Below are positions 12,408 through 25,091 of a DNA stretch of 64,000 bases, piece after piece. The notes under the pieces were generated by a model that saw only the letters and a list, made by a program, of their open reading frames with translations, searched no databases and had not been told where the DNA came from. This stretch comes from Capsicum annuum (Eukaryota > Streptophyta > Magnoliopsida > Solanales > Solanaceae): assembly GCF_002878395.1 (NCBI RefSeq), contig NC_061114.1, positions 165,414,898-165,478,897 of the forward strand, read 5' to 3'. A program made the position numbers and the translations under genes. Each line of letters begins with the position of its first letter. The stretch's first letter is position 1.

Positions 12408-12625
12408 ACCTTTATTGATAGATTTGTTCCTTGTAACTCAAGGGGAGAGCATAAATACCTATTTGAGCATTTGTCATAAGAGGATATTTTAGTGATTAAG
12501 TATGAGACTTGATTTTATACACTATATCATCATGTATTGATTATTCTACTGGATGAGAATAATAGGATCTGAAGGTTTGTGATGGGTTTGACCCTCAGAA
12601 TTAGGGAGGTAGTATTCTTTATAAC
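12408..12625 (+). pseudogene. Element E gag (capsid) remnant
   Basis: The plus-strand translation gives a retrotransposon Gag segment: a DRFVPCNSRGEHK start, then LFEHLSQEDILVIKYE, then a stop, then a TLYHHVLI..ENNR stretch ending in RFVMGLTLRIRE. These correspond to the FLDKFVP, FLHLEQG..VSEYE and RFVRGL(T) landmarks of Tekay/Del chromovirus Gag. Gag forms the virus-like particle in the cytoplasm. Only the middle of the domain is left, with in-frame stops. The zinc-knuckle region resumes near 13020, so several hundred bases in between are too decayed to read. Confidence 0.6.
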
Positions 12626-13017
12626 CTAATCTGGGGTTATATTTTAGAATATGGTTGAGTTAGTGAAGGAACAACCTAGTCTAGGGTTATATTTATGAAT
12701 ATCATTGAGAAAAGGAAATTTGAGCTTATGCATTGCAAGGTTTATAGAGATCTGAGGTAAAAAAAATTCCCATACTTTGGGCTATTTTAGTGGTACCTTA
12801 TATGAAGGCATGGGTTCTTTTATGTGAGACTCTTGACCAAGCATAGTCGGCTAGTTCATGCAGTTATATTTGCCTTTATGGGTGGATATATCAAATGGTG
12901 TTCTTATGGATTGGGGTAGTCTTTTCAAGGTTTGTATAGGAGTTTTTCTATTTGTGATGTCATTTCTATTTTAGGAATTTTGGTCATCACGGTTAGTCTC
13001 AACATGCCCCAGTCTAT

Positions 13018-13625
13018 ATCAAATATTTTACATATGGTGATCCTAGGAACTATAAGAGAAAGTATTTGTATATCAATCACAAAGGTCCACAATAGAGTCA
13101 TTAGGCTCTAGTTAGGATTGCAATACCACCATGTTGGGGTTTGGATAGACGTTTTAGAGATAGATTTACACTATCATCTAGTTAAAGAGATGGTAGAGTA
13201 GTGGTGTAGGCAGAGAGTAAAAGGGATTAGTTTTATTCCTTTTTGGATAGGCTAGTGGCAAAGTCTTTAGATATATTTATCAAATATATTGTCCTAGTAT
13301 GCTATCAACTTATTGTAGGGTTATTTGATTTTAATTCTATATTCTCTTATCTATCTACTTACTTTTCATTATATTGATATGATATGTGAGTCGCGTATTG
13401 TGCCTATTTGTGTTTCTACCCTAGTAGATAATTCTTTAATGGTGAATTGAGTGATTGACCTTGTATTGTGACCTTGTTGGGGGGTGTACGATACCTAGGT
13501 AGATTTTATTATTCTTAACATGGTTGATTTTGATATAAATATGGGTATGGATTGACTCTCTTCATATTATGATATCTTGGATTGTTATACCAAGATAGTT
13601 ACCTTGGTCATCTAGATATCTCGAG
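13018..13625 (+). pseudogene. Element E zinc knuckle and protease remnant
   Basis: A degenerate CCHC box reads YFTYGDPRNYKRKY (13024-13065), where both cysteines of the CFTCGDP pattern have become tyrosine or phenylalanine. The aspartic protease follows. Its active-site loop reads LFDFNSIFSYLS (about 13325-13360) where the family has FD-S/T-G, so the catalytic glycine turn is altered. The far end of the domain, MVDFDINMGMD (13521-13553), matches the family's DFDVILGMDWL, but the next codon is a stop in place of tryptophan. The enzyme would have processed the Gag-Pol polyprotein. It is inactive here. Confidence 0.65.
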
Positions 13626-13757
13626 ATTAGAATAAAGACGTGTTTGTGTCCTAAGAGGTGATTTTCTTCTCCAGGCTTAGCAATTTGTGTATAAGGTGTG
13701 TTTGTTTTATTTAGCATATACATGAAATACTAGTGCTGAGATACCATCATTGGAGTT

Positions 13758-14620
13758 AGTGAAGATAGTTAAGTAGTTTTTAGACGTGTTTTCAAATATA
13801 CTTTTAGGTTTCCCTCCTAATTGTGATATTGACTTTGGTATTTATTTGGAATTGGGAACAAAGCCTATTTTTTTCTTACCTATAGGATGGCCTTAGTAGA
13901 TTTAGAGAAATTGAAGGACCAACTTCAAAATTTGTTGAGTAACAAATTCATTAGGATGATTATTTCACCTTGAAGGGCTTTAGTTTTATTTTTGGAGAAG
14001 GATGGGTTAATGTAGATATTCATTAATTAGTAATAGTTGAACAAAGTGACTATCAAGAATAAATATCCTCTACCACATATTGATGACTTATTTGATCAAA
14101 TATGAAGGTGCTTTGTTATTTTTAAAAATTAATTTGAGTCTGACGTATCATCAGTTAAAGATTAAAGCTTTATACATTCCTAAGATAACTTTTAGGAATT
14201 GTTAATACCATTATGAGTTATTGGTGATGTCTTTTAGATTGACCAATGACTTGATAACATTTATGCAGTTGATAAATAATGTAGTTCATCCTTATCTCAA
14301 TTTCTTTATGATTGTGTTCACCAATGATATCTTTGTCTTTTCTAAGAGAGAGGTAGACCATATGAAGTATTTGAGGATTCTGCTTTAGAGTTTGAGATAT
14401 GATAAGTTGTATGGAAAGTTATCAAAGTGTGTGTTTTGGCTCAGCTGTATGTTATTTTTGGGGCATGTGGTGTCTAAGGATGGTATTATATCGATCCAGC
14501 CAAGGTTGAGATGGTTCAAAATTGGTCTAGGCCTACTTCACCTACCAAGATTTGTATCTTCATTGGTTTGGCTAAGTATTATAAGCGGTTCCTATAATTT
14601 TTATGTTATATTTGAAATAT
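13758..14620 (+). pseudogene. Element E reverse transcriptase remnant
   Basis: Fragments of the Ty3/gypsy RT domain can be followed in order. They are the CDIDFGIYLELGTKP entry segment near 13830, the LNKVTIKNKYPLPHIDDLFDQ block near 14040, the SYHQLKIKAL block near 14145, the catalytic region near 14310-14345, and the KLSKCVFWLS..FLGHVVSKDGI thumb segment (14408-14490). The catalytic motif reads FTND where the family has FIDD or YVDD, so one of the two metal-binding aspartates is lost. Stops and frame changes are frequent. RT copies the element RNA into DNA in the virus-like particle. This copy is dead. Confidence 0.75.
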
Positions 14621-14624
14621 TTTG

Positions 14625-15125
14625 ACTAGGCTATCTCAATAGAATATTGGTTTTATATGGTCTGATGAGTATGAGAGGATATTTCAAAAGCTTAAGACTA
14701 TTTACTTGGGTGCCTATTCTGACCTTTCCTAATAAAGGTAAAAGTTTTACAATATATTGTGATGCTTTTGGTGTTAATTCAAAAAAAGAAGGTGATAGCC
14801 TATACTTTGAGGTAGTTAAAGGCCCATGAGAAGAATTATCCTACTTATGACTTGGAGTTGGCGGTGGTGGTGTTCAAGCTGAAGTTGTGGAAATACTATC
14901 TTTATAAATTCCATTATGAGGTATTCACTGATCATCCTTCTCTTCAGTATATCTTCGATCAAAAGGATTTAAATTTAAGAAAATTTTGATGGTTAGAGCT
15001 ATTAAAGGATTATGACATAAATATTCTCTAACATCTAGGCAAGTCTAATATGAAGGAAGATGCCTTAAGTAGGAAAATGGTAGGAATGGGTAGTCTTGTT
15101 ATATTATTATCCAAGAAGAGGACGT
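14625..15125 (+). pseudogene. Element E RNase H remnant
   Basis: The three acidic positions of the RNase H fold are all visible despite frameshifts: YCDAFGV (near 14755), DLELAVVVFKLK (14848-14885) and FTDHPSLQYIF (14925-14955). The following connection segment reads LLKDYDINI, HLGKSN and ALSRK, then MGSL near 15088. RNase H removes the RNA strand of the RNA-DNA hybrid. At least one frameshift lies between the first aspartate and the DLEL block. Confidence 0.7.
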
Positions 15126-15269
15126 TCAATGTTTAGTAGATGGCTAATAACTTAATTCAACTTGACATCTCTGAGATAGGTTAGATTCTTGCTTATATGA
15201 AGACACAGTCCTTATTGATGGAGTGGATTTAAGATAGGAAGTTTGAGGATGAGAAGTTGTGTATTATCT

Positions 15270-16285
15270 GAAATAAGGTGTTAACGGGTGAAACTAAGGA
15301 TGCAGTCCTTGATTTAGAAGGTGTTTTGCAGATTAAAGGTCGAATTTGTGTTCTTAGAGTAGGTAACTTAACTAGGTTGGTCTTGAAAGAGGCTCAAAGT
15401 TCACATTATTCTACTTATTCGGGTCTAAAAAATTGTATGACAACCTAAAAAGGCACTATTGATGGTGTAGGATAAAGAGGGATATAGTGGAGTTTGTGGT
15501 TACGTGTTTGGATTGTCAGTACGTGAAGTATAAGCATTAAAAATTGAGTGGTTAGATTTAGAATATGCGAATACTAGAGATGAAATAGGAGGGGATTGCT
15601 TTGGATTTTGTGGTTAGGTTGCCCTAGACTTTAGAGAAATTTGACTATATTAGGGTGAAAGTTGATAGGTTGACCAAATAAGCTTATTTAATTTTAGTAA
15701 AGGTTAACTACAATGCAAAGAAGTTAGTAAAGATCTATATTTGTGAGATAGTTTGACTTTGTTGAATACCTATTTCCATTATTTCAGGCAGAGGTACTCA
15801 GTTTACTTCAAATATTTAGAGATCAATGCATTAAAAGTTAGGTACTCAATTAGAGATGAGGCTGACTTTTCACCTTCAAGTTGATGGTTAATTAGAGCAG
15901 ACTATCTAGGTGTTGCAAGACATCCTTTAAGTATGAGTTTTGGATTTTAGTGGTTATTAGAACTAGTTCTTGTCCTTAATAGAATTCACCTCCGACAGTA
16001 ACTACCATTCTGTATATATGTGGCACCATATTGTATAAGAAGAGGTGTAGGTTCTCACTTGGATGTTTGATTCATTTGAGGTTACACCTTAGGGTACAAA
16101 TTTCTTGAGATACTCTATCGAAAGGCCGAGATTAATTTAGGATTTACTCTTGTAGAATCAAAGTATTCAAAAAAGTTATATTAATAGGAGAGTTCATGAT
16201 TTGGAGTTTATGAAAGGTGAGCAGATTTTGCTTAAGGTGTCATCCATTAAGTGTTTGGTGTAGTTTGGAAAGAGGGGTAAGCTGA
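15270..16285 (+). pseudogene. Element E integrase remnant
   Basis: The zinc-binding part shows HY..TYSG and CLDCQYVK (15400-15535). In the catalytic core the first acidic residue is kept (LDFVVRLP near 15605). The second has changed: SGRGTQFTS (near 15787) stands where the family has SDRGTQFTS. The glutamate survives in the LEQTI segment near 15893. The KVNYNAKKLVKIYI block near 15705 and the later VGFT-like and KG.QILLKVS text (near 16220) keep the family order. Stops are numerous. Integrase inserts the cDNA into host chromatin. This copy is non-functional. Confidence 0.75.
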
Positions 16286-16660
16286 TTTGAGGTATATTAG
16301 CTCTTTTGAGATTCTTTGTATAGTTAGGGAGGTAGCCTATGAGTTGGCTTCACCATCGAGTCTTTTAGCTATGGATCCTATTTTTCTTATCTTAGTGCTT
16401 AAGAATTATCATTATAATGGTTCATATGTTATTCAATGGGACTTAGTGGATTCAGATCAGAATTTGACTTTTGATGGGGAGTCTATAACTATTTTGAATA
16501 GGCAGACTAGGGAGTTAAGGTCCAAGAGTATTGACTAGGTGAAGGTTTAGCGAAAGTATCATCCAATTAATAAGGCTATGTAGGGGATAGAGTCTGACAT
16601 GTAGAGTAAATATCCTCAACATCTTTACACTTCAGGTACCATTCTTTTATCTATATTAAA
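16286..16660 (+). pseudogene. Element E chromodomain region
   Basis: An open stretch reads SFEILCIVREVAYELA, then PSSLLAMDPIFLILVLKNY, then the QWDLVDSDQNLTF segment and ILNRQTRELRSK. This is the junction between the integrase C-terminal domain and the chromodomain of Tekay/Del chromoviruses. The end, matching the family's SKYPHLF, is visible as SKYPQHL near 16610. Family knowledge says this domain directs integration toward particular chromatin. The order of domains is complete, but stops interrupt the end. Confidence 0.7.
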
Positions 16661-16686
16661 GGACCGACGTGTGTTTTAGTTCTAGA

Positions 16687-19306
16687 TGATATAACATCCC
16701 TTGCTTGATTTTTGGATATTTGCATATTTTGTCCATTACATGTTCCAATAGTATTATTTTGGTATTTGCGGTGTGCGGAAGCAGGTAGTGTGGTTTCTAA
16801 AGCACTTGGTTGATATTTAAGTGAGTTTTTCTTTATGGAAGGATTTAGAGTTGAAATGATTGATTTTGGTATATAGTTAGAGATTCAAGCATCATATGAG
16901 AATTGTTTTAGTTTCTTCATCTCTAGAACATCTATTTTTGATTAGTAGCATGGTTGTTTCAGGTTTTGAGGCTTTTGATGTGATTTTGAGCATTTAGATG
17001 AAATGTTAAAAATTTAAGCTTTAAAGTTGACTTGGGTAAATATTTGATTTTAACAAAGTTCGTTGGTAATTCGGATTGCACCGTTGAGTTTGAAATATCA
17101 AATTTAGGCTAGTAGCATAGTTTGATTATTTTTGTGGGATCGAACATATTTCAAAGGTTGAATAGAGAGTTTGGACATGTATAACAACTATTGTAAGTTG
17201 TTTCTACTATAGGGCTAGAACTCCTTTTGTATTTGGTACTTCTTTATTGTTTTTTACAATAGGCAAGTTGGCCCTCCAATGCATTTGCAGCCTGGTTGTT
17301 GTACTTGCAATAAGTTATTTGAGTTGGTTTTATTTTGTTCTTTTCTATCACAATAGGACCCACACGCTCATAATGGCTCTGGGTTGGGTAGGACCATGAT
17401 TGCGATGGGTGTTCTGCAATCACAAAGAAGAGTTTCCTGGTAGCTTTCAATGAGATTTGTCAAATCCAAACCCCATTTCCTCCATTTTTGAAGCTTGGAG
17501 CTCGGGTTGGGGCATTTTAAGTTGGATTTTGAGGTTACTTCCTTGGGCGAGCTTCCATAACTTAATTTTATTATTCCCCTCCAACTATCTATGATGTTTA
17601 CTTTAAATCTAAGTTTTTAGCTTGAAATTTTAGTTTTCTCCCGATAAAGTAAAAAAGTGATAAATTAGTGATTTTAAGGTTAATAGTCCATTTTCTATGG
17701 GATTTTAGATTTGAGCACCTTGAGTATTGGGCAATGTGATTTTTTAATAAATTTTTTTTTTATCCTTGTTTCCTAAGGTTGACTTTTGAATTGACTGGTT
17801 GAACCCGGATTCAAATGATATGGATGTCATTAGCTTTATTTTCTTACATAGAACTCATATTTGAATAGATTTGAATCATTTTGAGGTAATTCAAAAGGAA
17901 AAATCTTTAGTTTGATTCATCAGGTTTCTTAAGGCAAGTTGAAACTTTTCTTTAACTCTTTTTGATGTGTTATGTGGTAGATATGCATAAAAGGGAGTAA
18001 TAGAGATATTGGGGTCCCATATTAATAAAATGACAAATATCTATGTAGATACTAGTGTATTCGTGAAGGAAATATAACCAATTAATTAACTGCTTGAACT
18101 AGATTCGTGGAATTAGTGATTGTTATGTCGTAATTGCCTGGTGATTGAGTTATTGGTTCCTTGTTTAACTTATTTGCATGTGGATGGCATGGGGTTATGA
18201 TTGCATACTGCTGGGAGATGTACTGTGATATGAGGACTTATTAATGATAGTTCTGGTTTGGACCAAAACTGTAATTATGATATATTTTCCTATCCTTTCA
18301 CCTTTTTATATGAATAAGATCATGGTTCTACTAGTTATTTTCTCCTTGTATCCAAGCAGATAAGGAGGGTGAGTTTTATTGAGGCACCAAGGTATTTAGA
18401 AATCCTCTTTGTAGCCCTATGGCGGATCTGAATTGATTTGATATTGATTTTTTACTTTGTTTTCTTAGAGGTGGATCCAGAGGGTGTATATGGACTTAGC
18501 AAATCTCCATGGGTCCAGCTAGCTATACTGATGTAGTGGGAGTATACAAGTAGGAAAAACATACATCATAAACATCATTATCATATTTGTTCTGTGTCAC
18601 ATGCGTTACTTCATCATATTTATTTGGGTGATCATTTGATGTGGTGAGTGTATTTTGAACTATGGCATTGGTTGTTGTACTCTTAATGTAAAATGTCATT
18701 GTTATTAATTTGAATCTTCTGCCTTTCTGCTTAGTAGTAATGAACTATGTCTTGGATATCATTATATTTATGCACTGTTAGACTAGGATATCTTTTCTTA
18801 GAGTCAGTTAATTGGTCGCCTCGGATGGTTGGTTTATTAATTTCATCATCACATTGTATTAGGATATGTCGATGATTCTTGTTGAGTACATAAATTTCTC
18901 ACTCACCCTTGCTTTTCTGCACTTTATTTGTATGTATAGAGCTGATAGGCCATCAGATTCAATTTTGGTTTCTGGTGATCACTTTATAGATATTAAGGTA
19001 GTGAATATTGATTCTCATATGCTTTCTCGCATCTCTTCTATCTTCTTATCCTTATGCTTATTCCAAATTTGAGACATTCAAACAATTTTATTATACTCGA
19101 TATTAGAGGTTTGTACAAATAACATCTTGATCTAGGATTTGTATTAATGTAAAATTTCCTTATTATGTCTATTTTTGGATTTTGAGTTATTTATTTCTTC
19201 CTTTCATGTTTATTTTACTACAATATCTGTGTTGGGATGCGTTTGAGGCTTACTATCATATAGGGTGAGATAGGTGTCATCATTGTCCCGATTTTGGCTC
19301 ATGACA
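16687..19306 (+). repeat. Element E 3' LTR (about 2.6 kb)
   Basis: It begins TGATATAACATCCC directly after the end of pol and a degraded polypurine region, as expected for the 3' LTR of a plus-strand element. It ends near 19306 with a GGTGTCATCAT..GGCTCATGACA phrase, the diverged form of the GTGCCATCACGAC..GTGACA end common to these LTRs. The end of LTR G at 49850-49864 has the same layout. A sequence match such as AGCTGATAGGCC and GATATTAAGGTAGTG (18940-19000) is typical of the family. No target duplication is recognised. Confidence 0.65.
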
Positions 19307-19942
19307 TAGTAGGTCCTCTAAATCCTTATATGGGGGATATGTTTGTAAGTTAGACTATATATAAGGTTATTTAAAATAATTTTCTATAATGAAATATTCA
19401 ACTTGAATTTTTGTTTAAATGCTCATTTTGACATGTAACTTTGGTCTAAAACTTCAAGTTATTAATATTGGTATGATTACAACCTCATTCTCCCAACATC
19501 TCATCGATGAACGATGTAAGTGATAAGATTAGACTTGTAAGTATTCAATGACTTAATTCAAATACTCTAAATGTGCAGTGTGTTATAAATTATTCCACCG
19601 GATCTTGGAGTTTCCTAAGTAAATCTTCTAGTGAATGTTTTGGTTTTCTTCTTAATTTTTATTTAAGATATCTAAGTGAAAGAACCAATACAAGTAGGAA
19701 TTTATCATTCTTTTTTTGGATATTAAAAATGAATGTAGTACAAAATCCAAAATTCAATATGAAACCCATAAATTTTAAAAATCAAATTTAAAATTCAATC
19801 CATTATCCGAAAATACAATAACTTCATCTTTCACTTTGAATTTGTTATTGGCACAAACTATGCCATTCCTCGTGCTTAGCCCTTTTTTCTAATTATTGTT
19901 TTCTTCATTGGTTTCATATTAACTAGCTTCTAATTATCAAAC
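19307..19942. other. Spacer left of solo LTR, nothing recognised
   Basis: AT-rich sequence without coding signal. It is the left flank of the LTR that starts at 19943. Its last five bases, CAAAC (19938-19942), recur at 49876-49880 and may be that LTR's target duplication. Confidence 0.4.
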
Positions 19943-21666
19943 TGTAATGTCCCTCTAGGTCATTCCATTCCCTATGTTTTTGTTCTTTTTTGTATTTAGA
20001 ATTTTTCTATAATTGGCCCATGACATTTATGACTTGTTGGGACCGACAATTTGGTTATCGGATAATTTATTTTGCTTTTAGATTTAATTTCCTATTTTTC
20101 AGCCTTCAGTATTAAGAAGAGGGTATTGTACCTGAACTTCAGGTAAACAACCTCAGATATCAGTTCTGGAAGTTTTGATAGAACTGAATGTCAATTTTAG
20201 ACAAGGGAACCCTTGGTTTGGATCCCAAAGCTCTCGAACTCATTTTGAGATATTGGATAGATTTTGACTAAAATGTCCATTTGGGGTTGGGCCTACTTTT
20301 GATCGAAATGAATTTGGATGAAAATTTCAATGTTGAGTCCAAAATGCCAAATTTGATGGGGTAGCATATTTCATTTGCATTCAAGGGATTTCAAATGGAT
20401 CTGGAGGGACCGATCAGAAACTTGGTAACTTATCCAAGCTGTTGATGCTAGTGCATATGGTGCAGGCCATGAATGACCTTTAAGATCATTAGGCCTTGGA
20501 TTTATTTGTGAAGGTCAACGATTCTTAACCTCCGCATTCACGAGCTAATCTTCGTATTCGCAAAGGGTCAGCTCGTCGAGCATTCTAAGCCCCTTCTTTG
20601 CAATTGCATTAGACTAGCCGCATTTCCAATGGTCTATCTAGGCTTGTCATCATGTTTGTGATGGGGGTAATAAATTTGTTAAGAGGGACCCTCGACTTTA
20701 TTAAATGTTGAAGATCTAGATTTCAGCTCATTTATTTCAAGTCCAAACATCTTTAAAACCCAAGGAAGTTTAGTAATCGTGAGAGATTAATTATAGGGTG
20801 TTGGGAGTGAGTTGAATACTTTGTTATGGTCATTGCCTCATCATTATTTTAGCAAGTCATTGCCTCATCATTATTTTAGCAAGTCTTTACTTAATTTCAA
20901 GCTTAATTTTCCAATCAAAATTTAAATTGCTAGATGTCTATTTTGGGGACAATTTGCGCTCTAATTCCTCCCATTTTTAGGGTAAAAGGTCCTTGAGCTT
21001 AGAGGGACGCGTGCACAGTTTTGACTTTGTGGTTCCACAAGTAGGTCTCATGGAAAATTTTTGGTTCATTTTTTGAATCGAACAATTTATATGCAATATG
21101 AGTATCGTTGTTCATATTTTAAATCATAGATTATTATTTTTGATAGTGTGACAGTATTCAGAGGCTTCTTAGAAGGGAACAGCTCGAGAATAGAGGACTG
21201 ACCGATCTTTCAACAATGTTCAAGTAGGCTAGGATTACTTTTCTTCTAGAATGAGATTTATTATGGTATTAGTGTAGTATTATGCTTGCTATTGGCGGGT
21301 ATTTACAACTTGATTGGTGACTTTGTAACTATTGATTAAGTTTGCCAATTAGGGGCCCTCTAGTAGATTTTGGCCTAGTCTCTCTTCACATTGATATCTT
21401 TTGATACCTTAGGACTAGTTTGAATTTACTTAATACCTTGGGATGGAATTGTGACCTTTATTCTTGGTTTAGGTACGTGCTTTCCTTAGTATGAGATTTG
21501 AGACTAGTAGTGTGCCCCACATCCTTCCTTTATGTCAATTGACTAAATTAGCTCCATATAGACCTAAGAGGCTTTTAATTTTCACCTTAGACTAACTCTT
21601 AAGCTTTAGGATGACTTAGTCAAATTAATGAGCTCCGATTAACTTTGGTGCTCGGGGTAGAATAGT
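19943..21666 (+). repeat. Solo LTR G, segment 1
   Basis: It starts TGTAATGTCCCTCTAGG, an LTR start of the same style as E (TGATATAACATCCC). The interior shares phrases with the E LTR, for example GTTGAGT..AAAATGCCAAATTTG and GGGGTAGCATA against GAGTTTGAAATATCAAATTTAGGCTAGTAGCATA. It stops abruptly at the AATAG duplication that opens element B. The rest of the LTR is found at 38710-39529 and 49705-49875, after removing B and C. Confidence 0.6.
21662..21666. repeat. Target duplication AATAG, left copy (element B)
   Basis: The five bases AATAG directly before the B LTR start are repeated exactly at 38705-38709, directly after the B LTR end. Five-base duplications are standard for gypsy integrases. 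Confidence 0.75.
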
Positions 21667-22400
21667 AACACGACCCAAACTAGGTCCTAGTCGTGTCGGG
21701 TGCCTCAAGCCCAACCGAGACCTAAGACCACCCCCATTATGCATCCATGACCTCCCTACACCATATGTCAAATAAATTCTGAATTTATATAACATAACAA
21801 AATGGAACAATCATAAATCAAATACAGTCAAACGGTGTCAGCCTCAATACCAATACTAATACCAAGGCTGACCCCAATACTGACACCACCCATGCCAACC
21901 TAAGAGTCTTACAAATCCTCTATCCGAGATCAAACAAATATTCGATCGGGACATGTCCCCGACCATAGACAAAACCAAAGTCTAAGAAGTAAACAAAGTA
22001 TGTAGAGAAGGCCACAACATGAAATGGAGCCTTCCGGAGTATGGAAGCTCACCACTTAAATCCAACACCAATCTATCCCCGAATCCAATCACTGACTAGG
22101 AGAAGAAGTATGGCCAGTTCCTATTTCTCATGGGGATACAACGCCTGATGATGGGTTAGCGGGTGAATACTAGCATGTACTCAAAAGTAAGGATAAAATA
22201 ATGCAAACATTTAAAATCAAAGGGAATAGCCATGTGCAATCATATTCATATATATATATATATATATATTTCATGCCGGGAAAGGAAATCGGGTTTAGCA
22301 TACATTTAAAACTTTAACCTGGGTTTGTATAGCTTAACCGTCCTAGACTACCCACAGGCTATATGGGTCAAGTGTTACCCCCTAAACAGGCCCTAGTGCC
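21667..22400 (-). repeat. Element B left (3') LTR, outer part
   Basis: It aligns with the right B LTR from 36448 onward: shared TGCCTCAAGCCC, GACCTCCCTACACCATATGT, GGACATG(T/C)CCC, CATGAAAT.GAGCCTT, a (TA)n run and GGTTTAG(C/T)AT. The alignment breaks after CCTAGTGC (about 22400), where element A begins. About 60 bases of B LTR are absent at this junction. Confidence 0.8.
22246..22270. repeat. (TA)n microsatellite
   Basis: About twelve TA units lie inside the B LTR. The other B LTR has a similar run at 37123-37147, so the repeat was already present in the parental LTR. Confidence 0.85.
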
Positions 22401-24701
22401 CACCCCCATTACCCAACCCGACCTCTAGCCACCTGCCTTGAGTTGGGTGAATTTCGAGCATATAACAAGATATTGTAAGAGATCACATGAAGACTCAGGG
22501 ATTGGATCACAACTGTGCCTGACCTAACCGAGTCCAACCATCCCATACCAACCGTCCTACCATACCAAACCAAACCAATACCAAACAAGGGCCATAAACC
22601 AGGACAAAACCAAATAATTTCCAAAATGTAATATGATTAATCCTAAAATGAAATACAATGAAACAATGAGAAATTATGTCCAATGATGTCAAGCCCAATT
22701 CCTATGCCAATATTATGGTCGACACCAATATCGATCCCACCTATTCCTACTCATAGCAGTACCACAAAGCCTTTAACCAAAAGAGTAAGAATATCTGGTT
22801 GGGACATGCTCCTAACCATAGCCAAAACCAATATCCAAAATAAATCAAAATGTCTAAAAATATCCATAACATGAAATGGAGCCTTTTGGAAAATGGAATC
22901 TCACCAATTCAATCCAACAGTTGTCCCTGAGTCAATCACTATGTAGGAAGAGTAGAATTGTCGGTTCCTACATAGTGTGGGTATACAACCGCCTGAAGAT
23001 GGGTTAGCGAGTGATCATTAGTATGAACTCATGATAAGGATAAAATAATGCCATTTATTAAAACCAAGTAAAACCATCTATATGCAAAAAACCATACATA
23101 TGTATAACCATTCTAGGAAAGGGAACCGGGTTTAGCATGCCATTAAACCCTTTACCTAGGTGGTGTAGCTTTTCCATCCAAAATCACCCATGTGATATAT
23201 GGTTCAGTTCCCCCTGCTGAAAGGGCCCCAATTCATGAAGCCGCACGACCAGGGAAGAAAACCTAGAATGACTAGTATATCCTCCAAATATAGTGTGACA
23301 TCACGCACACGGTCACCAAGACCAACCTCATATCGGCAAATATGAGTTTCCAGTTTTGGTCCCCACGGGACCTTCACCTTCCATGGCTTTGCTACACACT
23401 CCGCCATTATTTTCCTATTGAAACCATTACCAAGAAACCAACCAATACATTAACCATTTATTAACTAACGTCATTAATAGTGGTATAGTCATACCAACAA
23501 TAACTTGCAAGTTTTGTCCATAGCCAACCATATATAGGTTTAAGGGATTCCATATACCCTTCATGATCTCCAATTAACCAAAACCATGGCCGCCAAGGCC
23601 ATTCCAATCTATTTAAAATCATTTAAACCATTAATATCATTTAAGGTTCCATTACCAAGTTTAAACCATGGATAAGTTCCATTGAAAAACAATATTATAA
23701 TGAAAACATTGTTAAAGGCATTTTATCAAACACATTGGGGGAATAGTTTTTCCAAAACCAAAGTCCATTACCAAAGAACCATTCCCATGAACCAATTAAA
23801 TAAAACCACTATTAATATATATAAAATCATAATTAAAACATAGAAAAACCATAACCAAGCATTTATAACCAAAACCCCTAAATCATATTTGAAAGCCCAA
23901 AATCATACAACAATGAAATCTTAAAAACATTGTATAAAACCATACCTTTATTTGTAACTAACAATGAGGGAAGAGAAAATGCCTTAATTGAAAAAGTAGA
24001 TGGAGAGAAACCACTAACAAGATCCCCAAATTAGTCCTCTAGTTAAAACACTAGCTTTCTTTTCCAAAAGCTCTTGAGAGAATTAAAGTGTTTAGGAAGA
24101 GTTTCTAAGAGTTAATGAATAGAATAATTGGGTAAATAGCCTCCTAAGTGGGTTAGAAGTCACGGGACCTTATTAGGATAATTGGGGAAATATCCAGAAT
24201 ACCCCCACTTAAGTTGCACAAAATCCCATCACAAAGGTACGTTGACCCTCCCGAGTCGTACCCTTCAATATGAGTGATACCCATCACTCGTATCCTAAGC
24301 CTTAACCCTTAGACCCAACACTTTCCAGTGTATGACTCATCCTACCCAATTTGTATCGATAGCATATGATCCATACCCTTCACCCATATCCCTGGCAAGA
24401 TAGAATCACATGAGGTTTGAACACTGGCCACCATATGAGTCATGGGTACGAATCGTACCCTGACTTATGGCTCCTGGTGAGACACTCGTACTCAAATCCA
24501 ACTTAGGTTACCAAGTTTAAGGTTAAGTAAAGAAACTAAATGATTCATATCCGACCATATGACTCATACCACCAAGTCGTATCCATTCTAGTGACCAAAA
24601 TTCATCTCACCAACCAACACGGATCGTACCCATGAGTTATACTGGGTCAAGAGATCAAAATTCCAAGAAATTTTCTAGGGTCCAGAAATTAAGGTGTTTC
24701 A
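22401..24701 (-). repeat. Element A 3' LTR (left)
   Basis: It aligns with 29805-32155. Landmarks are GCCTTGAGTTGG.TGAATTTCG, CATACCAAACCAAACCAATA, AATTATGTCCAATGATGTCA, GAAGCCGCACGACCAGGGAA, GCAAGTTTTGTC, and a final GGTGTTTCA. The first roughly 60 bases present in the right LTR are missing here. The two LTRs differ at many positions, so the insertion is not recent. Confidence 0.85.
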
Positions 24702-24712
24702 GTCTCCCCCAC
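24702..24712 (-). promoter_or_regulatory. Element A polypurine tract
   Basis: The plus strand reads GTCTCCCCCAC directly after the LTR end, which is GTGGGGGAGAC on the element's sense strand. Polypurine tracts prime second-strand DNA synthesis and always abut the 3' LTR. Confidence 0.8.
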
Positions 24713-24849
24713 TAGGAACATTCGTTCTCTAATGACAGATAAGGTAGGGTTAACACGCGCATGAGTCATTTGCATTATCAAATATATTTCTACCCTTTAA
24801 CAGAGTTTAAAAAAAAGACACAAGGATATTAATCTTTCCTTTAGCAAAC

Positions 24850-25086
24850 TCAAAAAATAAAGATGTGTTGAAGACACATACCTTCCGCACGAATCCCAGG
24901 GGCAAAAAATAGATGCGGATACTTGGACTTTATATCCTGCTCTGCTTCTCTTATAGATTCTTCCACCTTATGGTTCTGCCACAGAACCTTAACCAAAGCC
25001 ACATCCTTGGTCCACAACCAATAAACCTGCCTATCTAAGACCTCAACCGGGACCTCTTCATAAGATAGATAGTCTAAGATACCCAA
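24850..25086 (-). pseudogene. Element A chromodomain segment
   Basis: The open stretch begins GILDYLSYEEVPVEVLDRQV and continues with VALVKVLWQNHKVEESIREA and KSKYPHLFF. This is the C-terminal chromodomain of a Tekay/Del integrase. The aromatic position before the NHKVEE motif (VLWQNH) is kept. It is separated from the integrase body by stop codons around 25087-25091, and the natural end of the polyprotein is near 24850. Family knowledge: the domain targets integration to chromatin with particular histone marks. Confidence 0.8.
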
Positions 25087-25091
25087 CCCCT

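Noticed and set aside
22409..22874. Open stretches inside the A LTR as small proteins
   Set aside because: They lie wholly within LTR sequence and overlap in several frames. The right LTR has a counterpart only in part, so they are chance frames.
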